A stretch of DNA of 64,000 nucleotides from contig DDKB01000017.1 in NCBI GenBank assembly GCA_002339675.1, positions 248,001-312,000 on the forward strand, read 5' to 3'. The notes below the pieces were generated by a model. That model saw only the letters and a program-made list of their open reading frames with translations, made no database searches and was not told where the DNA came from. Position numbers and translations under genes: made by a program. Below, piece after piece: positions 40,393 through 49,171 of the stretch (position 1 is the first letter of the stretch; each line of letters starts with the position of its first letter). The DNA is from Stutzerimonas stutzeri. Its GTDB lineage: Bacteria; Pseudomonadota; Gammaproteobacteria; Pseudomonadales; Pseudomonadaceae.

Positions 40393-41928
40393 TCAGTTCA
40401 TCTCGACGATCGAGCGACCGGTCATTTCCTTCGGCACCGGCATCCCCAGCAGGGCCAGCATGGTCGGTGCGACATCGGCCAGCACGCCGCCTTCGCGGAT
40501 CGTCAGTGCTCGCTTGCCGTAATAGATGAAAGGCACCGGCTCGCAGGTATGCGCGGTGTGCGCTTGCCCGGTCATGGCGTCTTCCATCTGTTCGACGTTG
40601 CCGTGATCGGCGGTGATCAGCGCCTCGCCGCCAACCTTGTCCAGCGCTTCGACGATCCGGCCCATGCAGGTGTCCAGGCACTCGACGGCCTTCACCGCTG
40701 CTTCGAATACCCCGGTGTGGCCGACCATGTCGCCGTTGGCGTAATTGACGATGATGACGTCGTAGCGCTGCTGCTCGATGGCCTCGACGATACGATCGGT
40801 GACTTCCGGCGCGCTCATTTCCGGTTGCAGGTCATAGGTGGCGACCTGCGGCGACGGGATCAGGATGCGGTCCTCGCCTTCGAAGGGCTCCTCTCGACCG
40901 CCCGAGAAGAAAAAGGTCACATGCGCATACTTTTCCGTCTCGGCGATGCGCAACTGGGTCTTGCCGTTCTTCGCCAGGTATTCGCCCAGTACATTGGTCA
41001 GCGCCTCAGGGGCGAAAGCCGACGGGGCCGGGATGCTCGCGGCATACTGCGTCAGCATCACGAAGCCGCCGAGCTGCGGCACCCGGGCGCGCTGGAATTC
41101 GCTGAAGCCCGGCTCGACGAAGCAGCGGGTCAGTTCGCGGGCGCGATCGGCACGAAAGTTCATGAACACCACGGCGTCACCGTCGGCCACGGGTGCCGCT
41201 TCACCGATGCGGGTGGCCTTGACGAATTCATCGCTCTCGCCGCGCTCGTAGGCCGCAATCAGCCCGTCCACCGCGTAGTCGGCCTGGTACTCGGCCTTGC
41301 CGTCGACAATCAGGCTATAGGCCTGTTCGACGCGGTCCCAGCGGTTGTCGCGGTCCATGGCGAAGTAGCGCCCGATCAGGCTGGCGATGCGCCCCTTGCC
41401 CAGGCGGGTGAAGGTGGCCTGCATCAGTTCGATAGAGTGCTGGGCACTTTTCGGCGGCGTGTCGCGCCCGTCGAGGAAGGCGTGCAGGTAGATCTGCTCG
41501 GCACCGCGCCGGGCGGCCAGCTCGGCCATGGCCACCAGATGATCCTGGTGGCTGTGTACGCCGCCGTCCGAGAGCAGGCCGAGGATGTGCACCGCCTTGC
41601 CGGCGGCGACGGCCTTGTCCACTGCGCCGCAGAGGGTGGGGTTCTCGAAGAAGTCGCCGTCGCGAATGGACTTGGTCACCCGAGTGAAGTCCTGGTACAC
41701 CACGCGCCCGGCGCCCAGGTTCATGTGACCGACCTCCGAATTGCCCATCTGGCCGTCGGGCAGGCCCACGTCCATGCCGCTACCGGAGATGAGACCGTGG
41801 GGCTGGGTGGCCAGCAGGCGATCGTAGACCGGCTTGCGGGCGGCATGGATGGCGTTGAATTCCGGGCTATCGCTGTGTCCGAAACCATCGAGAATCATCA
41901 GTACCAGGGGTTTGGGCGCGGCAGGCAT
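40393..41928 (-). CDS. gpmI: 2,3-bisphosphoglycerate-independent phosphoglycerate mutase GpmI
   Basis: A 511-aa manganese enzyme that interconverts 3- and 2-phosphoglycerate in glycolysis. LMILDGFGHSD binds metal; LPDGQMGNSEVGHMNLGAG holds the catalytic serine; ITADHGNVEQM and AHTAHTCEPVPFIYYG near the end complete the metal site. The start at 41928 has AAGGAGC upstream and matches the family better than 41946. Confidence 0.95.
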   Translation of the reverse strand: MPAAPKPLVLMILDGFGHSDSPEFNAIHAARKPVYDRLLATQPHGLISGSGMDVGLPDGQMGNSEVGHMNLGAGRVVYQDFTRVTKSIRDGDFFENPTLCGAVDKAVAAGKAVHILGLLSDGGVHSHQDHLVAMAELAARRGAEQIYLHAFLDGRDTPPKSAQHSIELMQATFTRLGKGRIASLIGRYFAMDRDNRWDRVEQAYSLIVDGKAEYQADYAVDGLIAAYERGESDEFVKATRIGEAAPVADGDAVVFMNFRADRARELTRCFVEPGFSEFQRARVPQLGGFVMLTQYAASIPAPSAFAPEALTNVLGEYLAKNGKTQLRIAETEKYAHVTFFFSGGREEPFEGEDRILIPSPQVATYDLQPEMSAPEVTDRIVEAIEQQRYDVIIVNYANGDMVGHTGVFEAAVKAVECLDTCMGRIVEALDKVGGEALITADHGNVEQMEDAMTGQAHTAHTCEPVPFIYYGKRALTIREGGVLADVAPTMLALLGMPVPKEMTGRSIVEMN

Positions 41929-42071
41929 GTGACTGGCTCCTTGCACGTGGGGCGCGAAAAAATGGCGGCCAGTCTACTGGCTGGCCGAACAGGCGTCACG
42001 GTAGGCAGGGTTCAGCGCGGTCATGCGGCTGTGTATACTGGCCCGCATTTTATCCCCCGGGTACCCTGTTG

Positions 42072-42485
42072 ATGGTCGCTAACCTGATTGAATTTGCCTC
42101 TAACCACTATGTGCTCGTAAGCATCTTTCTGGTGCTGCTGGCGTTGCTCGCCTTCACCGAACTGCGAAAGGGCGGCAAGAGCCTGAGCAATCGCGAACTG
42201 ACCGGCCTGGTCAATCGCGACGAGGGCGTGGTGTTGGACGTGCGCGCGAAGAAGGAGTTCGACAGCGGTCATATTGTCGATGCATTGAACATTCCCTACG
42301 AGAAGCTGGTCAGCCGACTGGGCGAGCTGGAAAAGCACAAGGCCAAGACCATCGTGGTCGTCGATGCCATGGGCCAGCACGCCGGAGCGGCCTGCCGTGA
42401 GCTACAAAAGGCGGGCTTCACTGCCGCCAAGCTGTCCGGAGGGATTTCCAGCTGGCGCGGCGAAAACCTGCCAGTGGTCAAATAA
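42072..42485 (+). CDS. membrane-anchored rhodanese-like protein
   Basis: A 137-aa protein with one N-terminal membrane helix (YVLVSIFLVLLALLAF) and a rhodanese domain (GVVLDVRAKKEFDSGHIVDALNIP). The usual active-site cysteine loop reads VVDAMGQHAGAACREL, where no clear cysteine stands at the nucleophile position, so sulfur transfer is doubtful. It lies in the conserved gpmI-rhodanese-grxC-secB block. ATG 42072 is used; a TTG lies one codon before. TATACT at 42034 may be its -10 box. Confidence 0.87.
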   Translation: MVANLIEFASNHYVLVSIFLVLLALLAFTELRKGGKSLSNRELTGLVNRDEGVVLDVRAKKEFDSGHIVDALNIPYEKLVSRLGELEKHKAKTIVVVDAMGQHAGAACRELQKAGFTAAKLSGGISSWRGENLPVVK

Positions 42486-42486
42486 C

Positions 42487-42741
42487 ATGTCCAAAGTCGT
42501 CATCTACACCACCGCCTGGTGTCCGTTCTGCATTCGCGCCAAGGGGCTGCTCGAGAAAAAGGGCGTCAGCTACGAGGAAATCCCGGTCGACGGCAAGCCG
42601 GCGCTGCGTGCCGAGATGGCCGCCAAGGCCGGCCGAACCTCGGTGCCGCAGATCTGGATCGACGAGCAGCACGTCGGTGGCTGCGACGAGCTGCACGCGC
42701 TGGAGCGGGCCGGTCGGCTGGATGCGATGTTGCAGGCATGA
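42487..42741 (+). CDS. grxC: glutaredoxin 3 GrxC
   Basis: An 84-aa dithiol glutaredoxin with the active site WCPFC near residue 10, the cis-proline in TSVPQIWI and the glutathione-binding GGCDELHALE. It reduces protein disulfides and mixed glutathione disulfides in the cytoplasm. It starts two bases after the rhodanese gene stop and precedes secB. Confidence 0.95.
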   Translation: MSKVVIYTTAWCPFCIRAKGLLEKKGVSYEEIPVDGKPALRAEMAAKAGRTSVPQIWIDEQHVGGCDELHALERAGRLDAMLQA

Positions 42742-42819
42742 TGCGTTTCAGGAGCGGTCGCCGTTATCGATGGCCGGCCGCTCGCCACCCACACGAGATG
42801 TACAACAAGAAGGCTTCAC

Positions 42820-43311
42820 ATGACCGAACAAGCGAATAACGGCGCGGCCGCCGATCAGGAGCAGGGCGCACAGTTCTCCCTGCAGCGCATCTACGTCCGG
42901 GACGTTTCTTTCGAAGCGCCCAAGAGCCCGGAAATCTTCCGCCAGGAGTGGAACCCGAGCGTCGCGCTGGACCTGAATACCAAGCAGAAGTCGCTGGAAG
43001 GTGATTTCCACGAGGTGGTCCTGACCCTGTCGGTCACCGTCAAGACCGGCGAGGATGTCGCCTTCATCGCCGAAGTGCAGCAGGCAGGCATCTTCCTCAT
43101 CAAGGGACTCGAGGCCCAAGCGATGAGCCACACCCTTGGCGCGTTCTGCCCGAACATCCTGTTTCCCTATGCGCGTGAAGCCCTGGACAATCTCGTCACT
43201 CGCGGCTCCTTCCCGGCGCTGATGCTGGCGCCGGTGAACTTCGATGCGCTCTATGCGCAGGAAATGGCGCGCATGCAACAGAATGGCGAGGCGCCAGCGA
43301 CCGCCCACTGA
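42820..43311 (+). CDS. secB: protein-export chaperone SecB
   Basis: A 163-aa cytoplasmic chaperone that keeps precursors unfolded and hands them to SecA. Family blocks are QRIYVRDVSFEAPKSPEIF, QAGIFLIKG and CPNILFPYAREALDNLVTRGSFP. Length is normal. It ends the grxC-secB unit, with a GC-rich hairpin after it. Confidence 0.96.
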   Translation: MTEQANNGAAADQEQGAQFSLQRIYVRDVSFEAPKSPEIFRQEWNPSVALDLNTKQKSLEGDFHEVVLTLSVTVKTGEDVAFIAEVQQAGIFLIKGLEAQAMSHTLGAFCPNILFPYAREALDNLVTRGSFPALMLAPVNFDALYAQEMARMQQNGEAPATAH

Positions 43312-43339
43312 GGACGGTTTGCTTCGACTGCCATATCGT

Positions 43340-43370
43340 CCTGGCCGGCGCGCCTCGCGCACCGGCCAGG
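43340..43370. terminator. hairpin between convergent secB and quinone oxidoreductase genes
   Basis: CCTGGCCGG and CCGGCCAGG pair around a 13-base spacer. No long T-run follows on either side, but the place between two convergent genes fits a shared terminator. Confidence 0.45.
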
Positions 43371-43380
43371 TCTTCCCGCT

Positions 43381-44358
43381 TCAGCGCACCTTCATCACCA
43401 GTTTTCCCACCGCCTTGCGCTGCGCCAGGGTATTGATTGCCTCGGCGGCCTGCTCGAGTGCGAAGGTCTGTGAGACCAGCGGCTTGAGCTTGCCTTCGGC
43501 ATGCCAGGCGAACAGTTGCTTGAAGTTGGCAGCGTTGTCCGCCGGCTGGCGGCGCGCAAAGCTGCCCCAGAATACGCCCACCAGCGACGCGCCCTTGAGC
43601 AGCGGCAGGTTGGCCGGCAGCGATGGGATGTCGCCAGCGGCAAAGCCGACCACCAGCATCCGGCCGTTCCAGGCCATGCTGCGGAAGGCTTCCTCGAATA
43701 ACTTCCCGCCCACCGGGTCGTAGATCACGTCCACACCCTGGTCGCCGGTCAGCGCCTTGAGCTGCTCCCTGAGGCTGCCTTCGGAGTAGTTGATCAGCTC
43801 ATCGGCGCCGGCGCGCCTGGCGACGTCGAGCTTTTCCGTCGTAGACGCGGCAGCAATCACTCGGGCGCCCATCGCCTTGCCGATTTCCACCGCTGCCAGG
43901 CCGACACCGCCGGACGCGCCGAGCACCAGCAGGGTTTCTCCGGGCTGTAGGTTTGCCCGCTGCTTCAGCGCGTGCATCGAGGTGCCGTAGGTCATGCTGA
44001 AGGCCGCTGCGGTGGGGAAATCCATCGACTCAGGGATCGGCAGCACGTTGTCGGCCGGCACCGCGACCTGCTCGGCAAAGCTGCCCCAGCCGGTCAGCCC
44101 CATTACCCGGTCGCCCACCTTCAGGTGGCTGACGCGTTCGCCTACGGCAGCAACCACCCCGGCCGCCTCGCCACCCGGCGAGAACGGGAACGGCGGCTTG
44201 AACTGGTACTTGCCTTCGATGATCAGTGTGTCGGGAAAATTGACCCCTGCCGCATGCACGTCCAGCAGGATCTCGCCCTTCTTGATGGTCGGGCTGTCGG
44301 TCTGCTCGATGACCAGGTCGTCGGCTGGGCCGAATGCTTTGCACAGAACTGCTTTCAT
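43381..44358 (-). CDS. NADPH:quinone oxidoreductase family protein
   Basis: A 325-aa zinc-free member of the medium-chain dehydrogenase family. ILLDVHAAGVNFPDTLIIEGKY is the QOR opening, AGAV-type NADPH fold reads LVLGASGGVGLAAVEIGKAMGA, and YDPVGGKLFEEAFRSM follows. It reduces quinones or related enones with NADPH; the true substrate is not clear. AAGGAATTCC precedes the start. Stand-alone gene. Confidence 0.88.
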   Translation of the reverse strand: MKAVLCKAFGPADDLVIEQTDSPTIKKGEILLDVHAAGVNFPDTLIIEGKYQFKPPFPFSPGGEAAGVVAAVGERVSHLKVGDRVMGLTGWGSFAEQVAVPADNVLPIPESMDFPTAAAFSMTYGTSMHALKQRANLQPGETLLVLGASGGVGLAAVEIGKAMGARVIAAASTTEKLDVARRAGADELINYSEGSLREQLKALTGDQGVDVIYDPVGGKLFEEAFRSMAWNGRMLVVGFAAGDIPSLPANLPLLKGASLVGVFWGSFARRQPADNAANFKQLFAWHAEGKLKPLVSQTFALEQAAEAINTLAQRKAVGKLVMKVR

Positions 44359-44535
44359 CGGAATTCCTTGTAGTCGGTTGGGAGGCGGCCCGGCGGCCTT
44401 CGCGTTTGCGTCAGTCTAGAAGCAGGGGCCCGTGGTGCAACGAGCATGGCCGGTTCTGATGGCAACCCATAAGGCCGGGCTTGGGTCCGCGGCTGGCTCT
44501 GGGTATGCTGTGCGCGGTTCCCCTGGAGTAGTCCC

Positions 44536-44952
44536 GTGAAGCGCATCCTTTCTGTATTGCTTGCCTGCTGCCTGACCCTGCCGGCGCTGGCCTGGGCCTC
44601 CGAGTCTGCGGAGGCCGAGGGAGAAGCCGCCAACAAGACGATCTACTACTCGCTCGTGCCGGCCCTGGTCGGCAACTACGGCTCGGACGGGCGGCTCAAG
44701 TACTACAAGGCCGACATCGCGTTGCGGGTCAGCGGCAGCGAGGCCGAGGCGAAGGTCAAGCATCACGAACCACTGATCCGCAACCAGTTGGTGACGCTGT
44801 TTTCCCAGCAGACCGACGCCAGCCTCGGCACCGTCGAGGCGAAGGAGGCTCTGCGCCAGGAAGCGCTCAAGCAGGTGCAGACGGTACTGAATCAGGAGGA
44901 AGGCAAGCCGCTGGTGGACGATCTGCTGTTCAACAACCTGATCATTCAATAG
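44536..44952 (+). CDS. FliL-like exported protein
   Basis: A 138-aa protein of the FliL family by its C-terminal region (YYSLVPALVGNYGSDGRLKYYKADIALRV). True FliL has a membrane anchor and lies in a flagellar operon; here the N-terminus MKRILSVLLACCLTLPALAWA looks like a cleavable signal peptide and no flagellar gene is near. It may be a periplasmic FliL relative used in motility or surface sensing. It ends flush with the EVE gene (no gap). Confidence 0.78.
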   Translation: MKRILSVLLACCLTLPALAWASESAEAEGEAANKTIYYSLVPALVGNYGSDGRLKYYKADIALRVSGSEAEAKVKHHEPLIRNQLVTLFSQQTDASLGTVEAKEALRQEALKQVQTVLNQEEGKPLVDDLLFNNLIIQ

Positions 44953-45402
44953 CTAGCGCAGGTCGAGGATCGCCCGCCATTGCCCGTCGCTGACCGGCAT
45001 GACCGACAGGCGGCTACCGCGCTGGACGAGCGCCAGTTGGGCGAGCGCCTGGGCTGCCTTGAGGCGCGGCAGAGGCAGTATCGGCTCGAATCGCTCGACG
45101 AAGCTCACGTCGACGGCGCTCCAGGGATTGCCCGTCTTGCCGGTCCGTGGATCGAAGTAGGGGCTCAGCGGGTCGAGCGCCGTCGGGTCCGGGTAGGCCG
45201 GCTGCGCGATGCGCCCGATGCCGGCGACGCCGGGAGTGGCGCAACTGGAGTGATAGAAGAAGAACAGGTCGCCGGTTTCCATCTGTCGCAGGAAATTGCG
45301 CGCCTGGTAGTTGCGGACGCCGTCCCAGCGACTCGTGCCAGATTGTTCCAGGTCTGCAATCGAGAATTCGTCGGGTTCGGATTTCATCAGCCAAAACGGC
45401 AC
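44953..45402 (-). CDS. EVE domain protein
   Basis: A 149-aa single-domain protein of the EVE/PUA-like fold, MPFWLMKSEPDEFSIADLE at the start and WDGVRNYQARNFLRQM, with DLFFFYHSS. EVE domains bind modified bases in nucleic acids, and some act in defence against modified phage DNA; housekeeping copies like this are widespread. It is convergent with the FliL-like gene, stop codons touching. Confidence 0.88.
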   Translation of the reverse strand: MPFWLMKSEPDEFSIADLEQSGTSRWDGVRNYQARNFLRQMETGDLFFFYHSSCATPGVAGIGRIAQPAYPDPTALDPLSPYFDPRTGKTGNPWSAVDVSFVERFEPILPLPRLKAAQALAQLALVQRGSRLSVMPVSDGQWRAILDLR

Positions 45403-45599
45403 GGTCTTTGCTCCCAGCTCAGGGGTTGATGGGATTCCTCGTGCGCCGGATCACCGACGACCGGTCGCGGCGGCTGTTTGCGCTGGACCGGTGCATGGCG
45501 GAGAATGCCGCGCTTGAGGTTGGTGGTGTCGAGTCTGGAAAACCAAAACGATACTGACTCGATGGATGACTGTTCGCCTGGCAGGGGGAGGCGAAAACT

Positions 45600-45749
45600 A
45601 TGAAACGAAAGCCGGATATTCTTTGGGTTCTGGTACTGATTTTCGGTCTTGGCGTGGTGACCACGGGTTATACCCAAGGGCTTTGGGAGCAGTCGGACAA
45701 CGCGTCCTCTGCCGTACCCATCAGTCATTCCCAGCAGCTGCAACGCTGA
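45600..45749 (+). CDS. small single-span membrane protein, 49 aa
   Basis: Starts MKRKPDILWVLVLIFGLGVV and ends SHSQQLQR. A basic N-terminus, one hydrophobic helix (about residues 8-24) and a polar tail suggest an inner-membrane peptide with the tail outside. GGGGGAGG lies about 10 bases before the ATG. Similar short sequences exist in other pseudomonads. Function unknown. Confidence 0.72.
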   Translation: MKRKPDILWVLVLIFGLGVVTTGYTQGLWEQSDNASSAVPISHSQQLQR

Positions 45750-45805
45750 TCTGGCCTGCCGCATGGACGCGGCTCGCAGCATCCCGCCTCACGTCCCTCC
45801 CGTTA

Positions 45806-46408
45806 TTATTCCCCGTACCAGCCTGCGTCCGTAACGGTCGCCTGCAAACGCACATCCCAGCTGGCCAATGGCAGTCTGTCGACCTTCTGGCACTCGTGCG
45901 CAAGACCGAGAAGGGTCGGTTTGTGACCATTTTTGCGCCTGTTGCGGTAGGCCAGGCTGCGGTCATAGAAACCTCCACCCATGCCCAGGCGTCCACCCTG
46001 TTCGTCGAATCCCACCAGCGGCATGAGGACCAGGTCCAGCGTCCAGACCCGCCGTTGCCGTGCGGTGCGGAATACCGGCTCGGCGATGCCGAAACGATTG
46101 GGTTTCAAACGCTCGCCCGGCAGGATTTGCTGGAACGCCATGCGGGTGCGCGGCCAGGCGTTGAGCACCGGCAGGTAGGTGGCCTTGCCGCGTCGTTGTG
46201 CTTCGACCATCAGCAGGCGTGGGTCGATTTCACCGTCGTTGGGCAGGTACAGGGCGATATGCCGGCTGCGGCGGAACAGTGGATGTTGGGCCAGCTGTCG
46301 ATAAAGCTCGCGTGCGGCGTGGCGCTGCCGCTGTGCCGAAAGCTGGCGCCGAGCCTGGCGCAACTGGCGTCGCAGCGCCGGGCGTGAAAGGCCGTCGGCT
46401 ACGATCAT
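45806..46408 (-). CDS. ygfA: 5-formyltetrahydrofolate cyclo-ligase
   Basis: A 200-aa cytoplasmic enzyme turning 5-formyl-THF into 5,10-methenyl-THF with ATP. ALRRQLRQARRQLSAQRQ is the basic start, IALYLPNDGEIDPRLL and DLVLMPLVGFDEQGGRLGMG the substrate and ATP site. It lies directly downstream of 6S RNA, the typical ssrS-ygfA arrangement, and is probably made from the same transcript. Confidence 0.93.
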   Translation of the reverse strand: MIVADGLSRPALRRQLRQARRQLSAQRQRHAARELYRQLAQHPLFRRSRHIALYLPNDGEIDPRLLMVEAQRRGKATYLPVLNAWPRTRMAFQQILPGERLKPNRFGIAEPVFRTARQRRVWTLDLVLMPLVGFDEQGGRLGMGGGFYDRSLAYRNRRKNGHKPTLLGLAHECQKVDRLPLASWDVRLQATVTDAGWYGE

Positions 46409-46416
46409 GGCATTAG

Positions 46417-46592
46417 GCTCCCCAGCATGCCGCTGCCCGCGTAGGCCCTTGAACCCGAGAGTTCAAGGTGGCGACTACAGAGTACCTTAAGGCTTTCCGT
46501 CAGGCGGACATGCACACCGGCACTACGTGTAGCCTCCATGGTGTTGCTTATCGGGAGAGGGTCATCGCCGACTGGCGAACATGCCAGGGAGT
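46417..46592 (-). ncRNA. ssrS: 6S RNA
   Basis: About 176 nt between zapA and ygfA, where 6S RNA lies in gamma-proteobacteria. The ends pair: CTCCCTGGCATG at the 5' end with GGCATGCTGGGGAGC at the 3' end. Internal conserved parts are GTTCGCCAGTCGGCGATGACC, AAGCCTTAA and CACCTTGAACTCTCGGGTTC-AAGG. 6S RNA mimics an open promoter and binds sigma-70 RNA polymerase. Exact ends are estimated. Confidence 0.9.
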
Positions 46593-46599
46593 GGGCGGG

Positions 46600-46605
46600 A
46601 TTATA
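46600..46605 (-). promoter_or_regulatory. -10 box of 6S RNA
   Basis: TATAAT on the minus strand, seven bases before the proposed 6S RNA 5' end. The -35 region is not obvious. Confidence 0.5.
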
Positions 46606-46626
46606 ACGCAATCTGTCCGCCGTTCA

Positions 46627-46941
46627 TCAGTTGCCGGTCGGGTTTGGATCGGCGGCCAGGGCGCTGTCGACCCGCTCCAGCAGGCTGCGCACATGCTCGC
46701 GGGCGCTGCTGGCCTCGGCATCCAGACGATCATGCTTGTGCAGCAGCTCGTGGGTGATGTTCAGCGCAGCCATCACGGCGACCCGGTCGGCCCCGATGAC
46801 TTTGCCGCTGCTGCGGATTTCGCGCATCTTGCGGTCCAGGTAGTGAGCCGCGCCTTCGAGGTTGCTACGTTCTTCGGGAGGGCAGGAAATGCAGTATTCC
46901 TTGTCCATGATGTGCACGGTTACGGTGTTCGGCTGGGTCAT
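46627..46941 (-). CDS. zapA: cell division protein ZapA
   Basis: A 104-aa cytoplasmic FtsZ-ring stabiliser. VTVHIMDKEYCISCPPEE is the globular start and AHYLDRKMREIRSSGKVIG leads into a C-terminal coiled coil. The ATG at 46941 overlaps the previous gene's stop by four bases; the open frame upstream of it is not ZapA. Confidence 0.93.
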   Translation of the reverse strand: MTQPNTVTVHIMDKEYCISCPPEERSNLEGAAHYLDRKMREIRSSGKVIGADRVAVMAALNITHELLHKHDRLDAEASSAREHVRSLLERVDSALAADPNPTGN

Positions 46942-47147
46942 GAGTCCTGCTCCAGGGCTTTCAGGCGCGAAATCATTGATTCGACCTTCACACGTGCCAT
47001 TTCGTTCTTCTCGATCAGATGGGCGCGCTCCTCGCGCCAAGCCTGCTCGCTGTGGCGGAGCAGGCGATTCTGTGCCTTGAGCTGCTCGATGCGTTGGATC
47101 AGTTGCTCCAGCTTTGCGGTGAGCAAGTGCAGGTCGGCGTCGTCCAT
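46938..47147 (-). CDS. TIGR02449 family coiled-coil protein
   Basis: A 69-aa protein, almost one continuous coiled coil (LLTAKLEQLIQRIEQLKAQN, EKNEMARVKVESMISRLKAL). It resembles ZapB in size and shape and always accompanies zapA. It overlaps zapA by four bases, so a joint role at the division ring is a fair inference. Confidence 0.85.
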   Translation of the reverse strand: MDDADLHLLTAKLEQLIQRIEQLKAQNRLLRHSEQAWREERAHLIEKNEMARVKVESMISRLKALEQDS

Positions 47148-47270
47148 GGGATTCCCGTGTGAATGGCGCGAGCGTTGGGTAGGCCAGCTTCGATGGTCTT
47201 GGCTCGTATGCCGATGCTAGGATACGAGGCCTCATTCTAGACATTAGCGCCGCTGCGCGCCTAGCTGCCA

Positions 47271-47825
47271 ATGCCCATTCAGAACTCGCCCTACGCTGCT
47301 TTTGCCGGCCTGCTGGCCAGCAGTGCCCAACCCGTCACACCTGCCGAACTGCACGGCTTGTTGCTTGGGCGCAGCTGCGCTGGCGCCGGCTTCGATATCG
47401 ATGCCTGGCTGCAGGATGCCGCCGAACTGCTGGGCGATGCGCCCGAGGCGTCCGTGCGTCAGGCGCTGATCGGCCTCCAGGAAATGGTCAAGGCGGAGCT
47501 CGCCGGTGACGACATCGCGATCGTCCTGCTGCTGCCCAGTGATGAAGCGCCGCTTGCCGAGCGCGCGCTGGCCCTGGGGCAATGGTGCCAGAGCTTCCTG
47601 ACAGGTTTCGGCCTGATCGCCGGCGATCGTGCGCTGAGCAGCGAGGCCATGGAGGTGCTCCAGGACCTGGCCGCCATTGCGCAGATCCAGGACGCGCTGG
47701 ACGAGTCCGAGGATGGCGAGAACGACTACATGGAGGTCATGGAGTACCTGCGTGTCGCACCGCTGCTGCTGTTCACCGAGTGCGCCAAGCCGGTGCCGCC
47801 GGTACCCAAGCCCTCCCTGCACTGA
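47271..47825 (+). CDS. ygfB: UPF0149 family protein YgfB
   Basis: A 184-aa acidic helical protein, PAELHGLLLGRSCAGAGFD, QWCQSFLTGFGLI and the acidic C-terminal run DALDESEDGENDYMEVMEYL. In P. aeruginosa YgfB opposes the AmpDh3/AlpA-linked resistance pathway. It begins the ygfB-pepP-ubiH-ubiI transcription unit, divergent from zapA. Confidence 0.92.
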   Translation: MPIQNSPYAAFAGLLASSAQPVTPAELHGLLLGRSCAGAGFDIDAWLQDAAELLGDAPEASVRQALIGLQEMVKAELAGDDIAIVLLLPSDEAPLAERALALGQWCQSFLTGFGLIAGDRALSSEAMEVLQDLAAIAQIQDALDESEDGENDYMEVMEYLRVAPLLLFTECAKPVPPVPKPSLH

Positions 47826-47837
47826 GGACCGCTGTCC

Positions 47838-49169
47838 ATGACCCGCATTCCCAGGACCGAATTCGCCCGCCGGCGCAAGGCGCTGATGGCGGAAATGGAG
47901 CCCAACAGCATCGCCATCCTGCCGGCCGCGCCTATGTACATCCGCAACCGCGATGTCGAGCACGTCTACCGTCAGGACAGCGATTTCCAGTACCTGTCTG
48001 GCTTTCCCGAGCCCGAGGCGGTGATCGCGCTCATTCCCGGGCGTGCCCACGGCGAGTACGTGCTGTTCTGCCGTGAGCGTGACCCGGCACGCGAGCTGTG
48101 GGACGGCCTGCGCGCCGGCCAGGATGGCGCGGTCGGCGAGTACGGCGCCGACGACGCCTTCCCCATCGGTGACATCGACGACATTCTGCCAGGCCTGATC
48201 GAGGGGCGGTCGCGGGTGTACTACGCCATCGGCCGCCACCAGGAGTTCGATCACCGTCTGATGGAGTGGATCAACACCATCCGCTCCAAGGCCCGCCAGG
48301 GCGCGCAGCCGCCGAACGAGTTCGTAGCCCTCGACCACCTGCTGCATGACCTGCGCCTGTACAAGTCGGCCAGCGAGATCAAGGTGATGCGAGCCGCCGC
48401 GGAAATTTCCGCGCGGGCGCACATTCGGGCCATGCAAGCCAGCCGTCCCGGGTTGCACGAATACCACCTCGAGGCCGAGCTCGATTACGAGTTCCGCAAG
48501 GGCGGCGCGAAGATGCCCGCGTACGGGTCCATCGTCGCCGCGGGCAAGAACGCTTGCATCCTGCATTACCGCGAGAACGATGCGCCGCTGCGCGACGGCG
48601 ACCTGGTGCTGATCGACGCTGGTTGCGAGATTGACTGCTACGCCAGCGACATTACCCGCACCTTTCCGGTCAATGGTCGCTTCACCCCGGAGCAGAAGGC
48701 CATCTACGAGCTGGTACTGAAGGCCAACGAAGAGGCCTTCAGGCACATCGCGCCGGGCAAGCACTGGAACGAGGCACACGAGGCTACCGTGGCGGTGATC
48801 ACCGCCGGGCTGGTCGAACTTGGGCTGCTGCAGGGTGAGGTCGACGAGCTGATCGCCAGCGAGGCGTACAAGCCCTTCTACATGCACCGCGCCGGGCACT
48901 GGCTGGGCATGGACGTCCATGACGTCGGTGATTACAAGGTCGGTGGCGAGTGGCGGGTGCTCGAGCCGGGCATGGCCATGACCGTCGAGCCAGGCATCTA
49001 TATCGCGGCGGACAACCCGGACGTGGCGCGAAAGTGGCGCGGCATCGGGGTGCGCATCGAGGATGACGTGGTGGTCACCCGCAGCGGTTGCGAAATCCTC
49101 ACCGGCGGCGTGCCTAAATCGGTGGCCGAGATCGAGGCGCTGATGGCCTCTGCCGCCGAGGTCGCCTAG
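47838..49169 (+). CDS. pepP: Xaa-Pro aminopeptidase PepP
   Basis: A 443-aa pita-bread metallopeptidase that removes the residue before proline. The manganese ligands read: aspartates in LIDAGCEIDCYASDITRTFPV, histidine in HRAGHWLGMDVHDVG, glutamates in MTVEPGIY and GVRIEDDVVV. Normal length. It is followed after two bases by ubiH. Confidence 0.95.
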   Translation: MTRIPRTEFARRRKALMAEMEPNSIAILPAAPMYIRNRDVEHVYRQDSDFQYLSGFPEPEAVIALIPGRAHGEYVLFCRERDPARELWDGLRAGQDGAVGEYGADDAFPIGDIDDILPGLIEGRSRVYYAIGRHQEFDHRLMEWINTIRSKARQGAQPPNEFVALDHLLHDLRLYKSASEIKVMRAAAEISARAHIRAMQASRPGLHEYHLEAELDYEFRKGGAKMPAYGSIVAAGKNACILHYRENDAPLRDGDLVLIDAGCEIDCYASDITRTFPVNGRFTPEQKAIYELVLKANEEAFRHIAPGKHWNEAHEATVAVITAGLVELGLLQGEVDELIASEAYKPFYMHRAGHWLGMDVHDVGDYKVGGEWRVLEPGMAMTVEPGIYIAADNPDVARKWRGIGVRIEDDVVVTRSGCEILTGGVPKSVAEIEALMASAAEVA

Positions 49170-49171
49170 CC

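Noticed and set aside
42034..42039. TATACT as a sure promoter of the rhodanese-grxC-secB unit
   Set aside because: The matching -35 (TTCAGC) fits only three of six bases, so it is mentioned but not annotated.
46405..46611. 68-aa minus-strand open frame
   Set aside because: It covers the 6S RNA and has no protein features.
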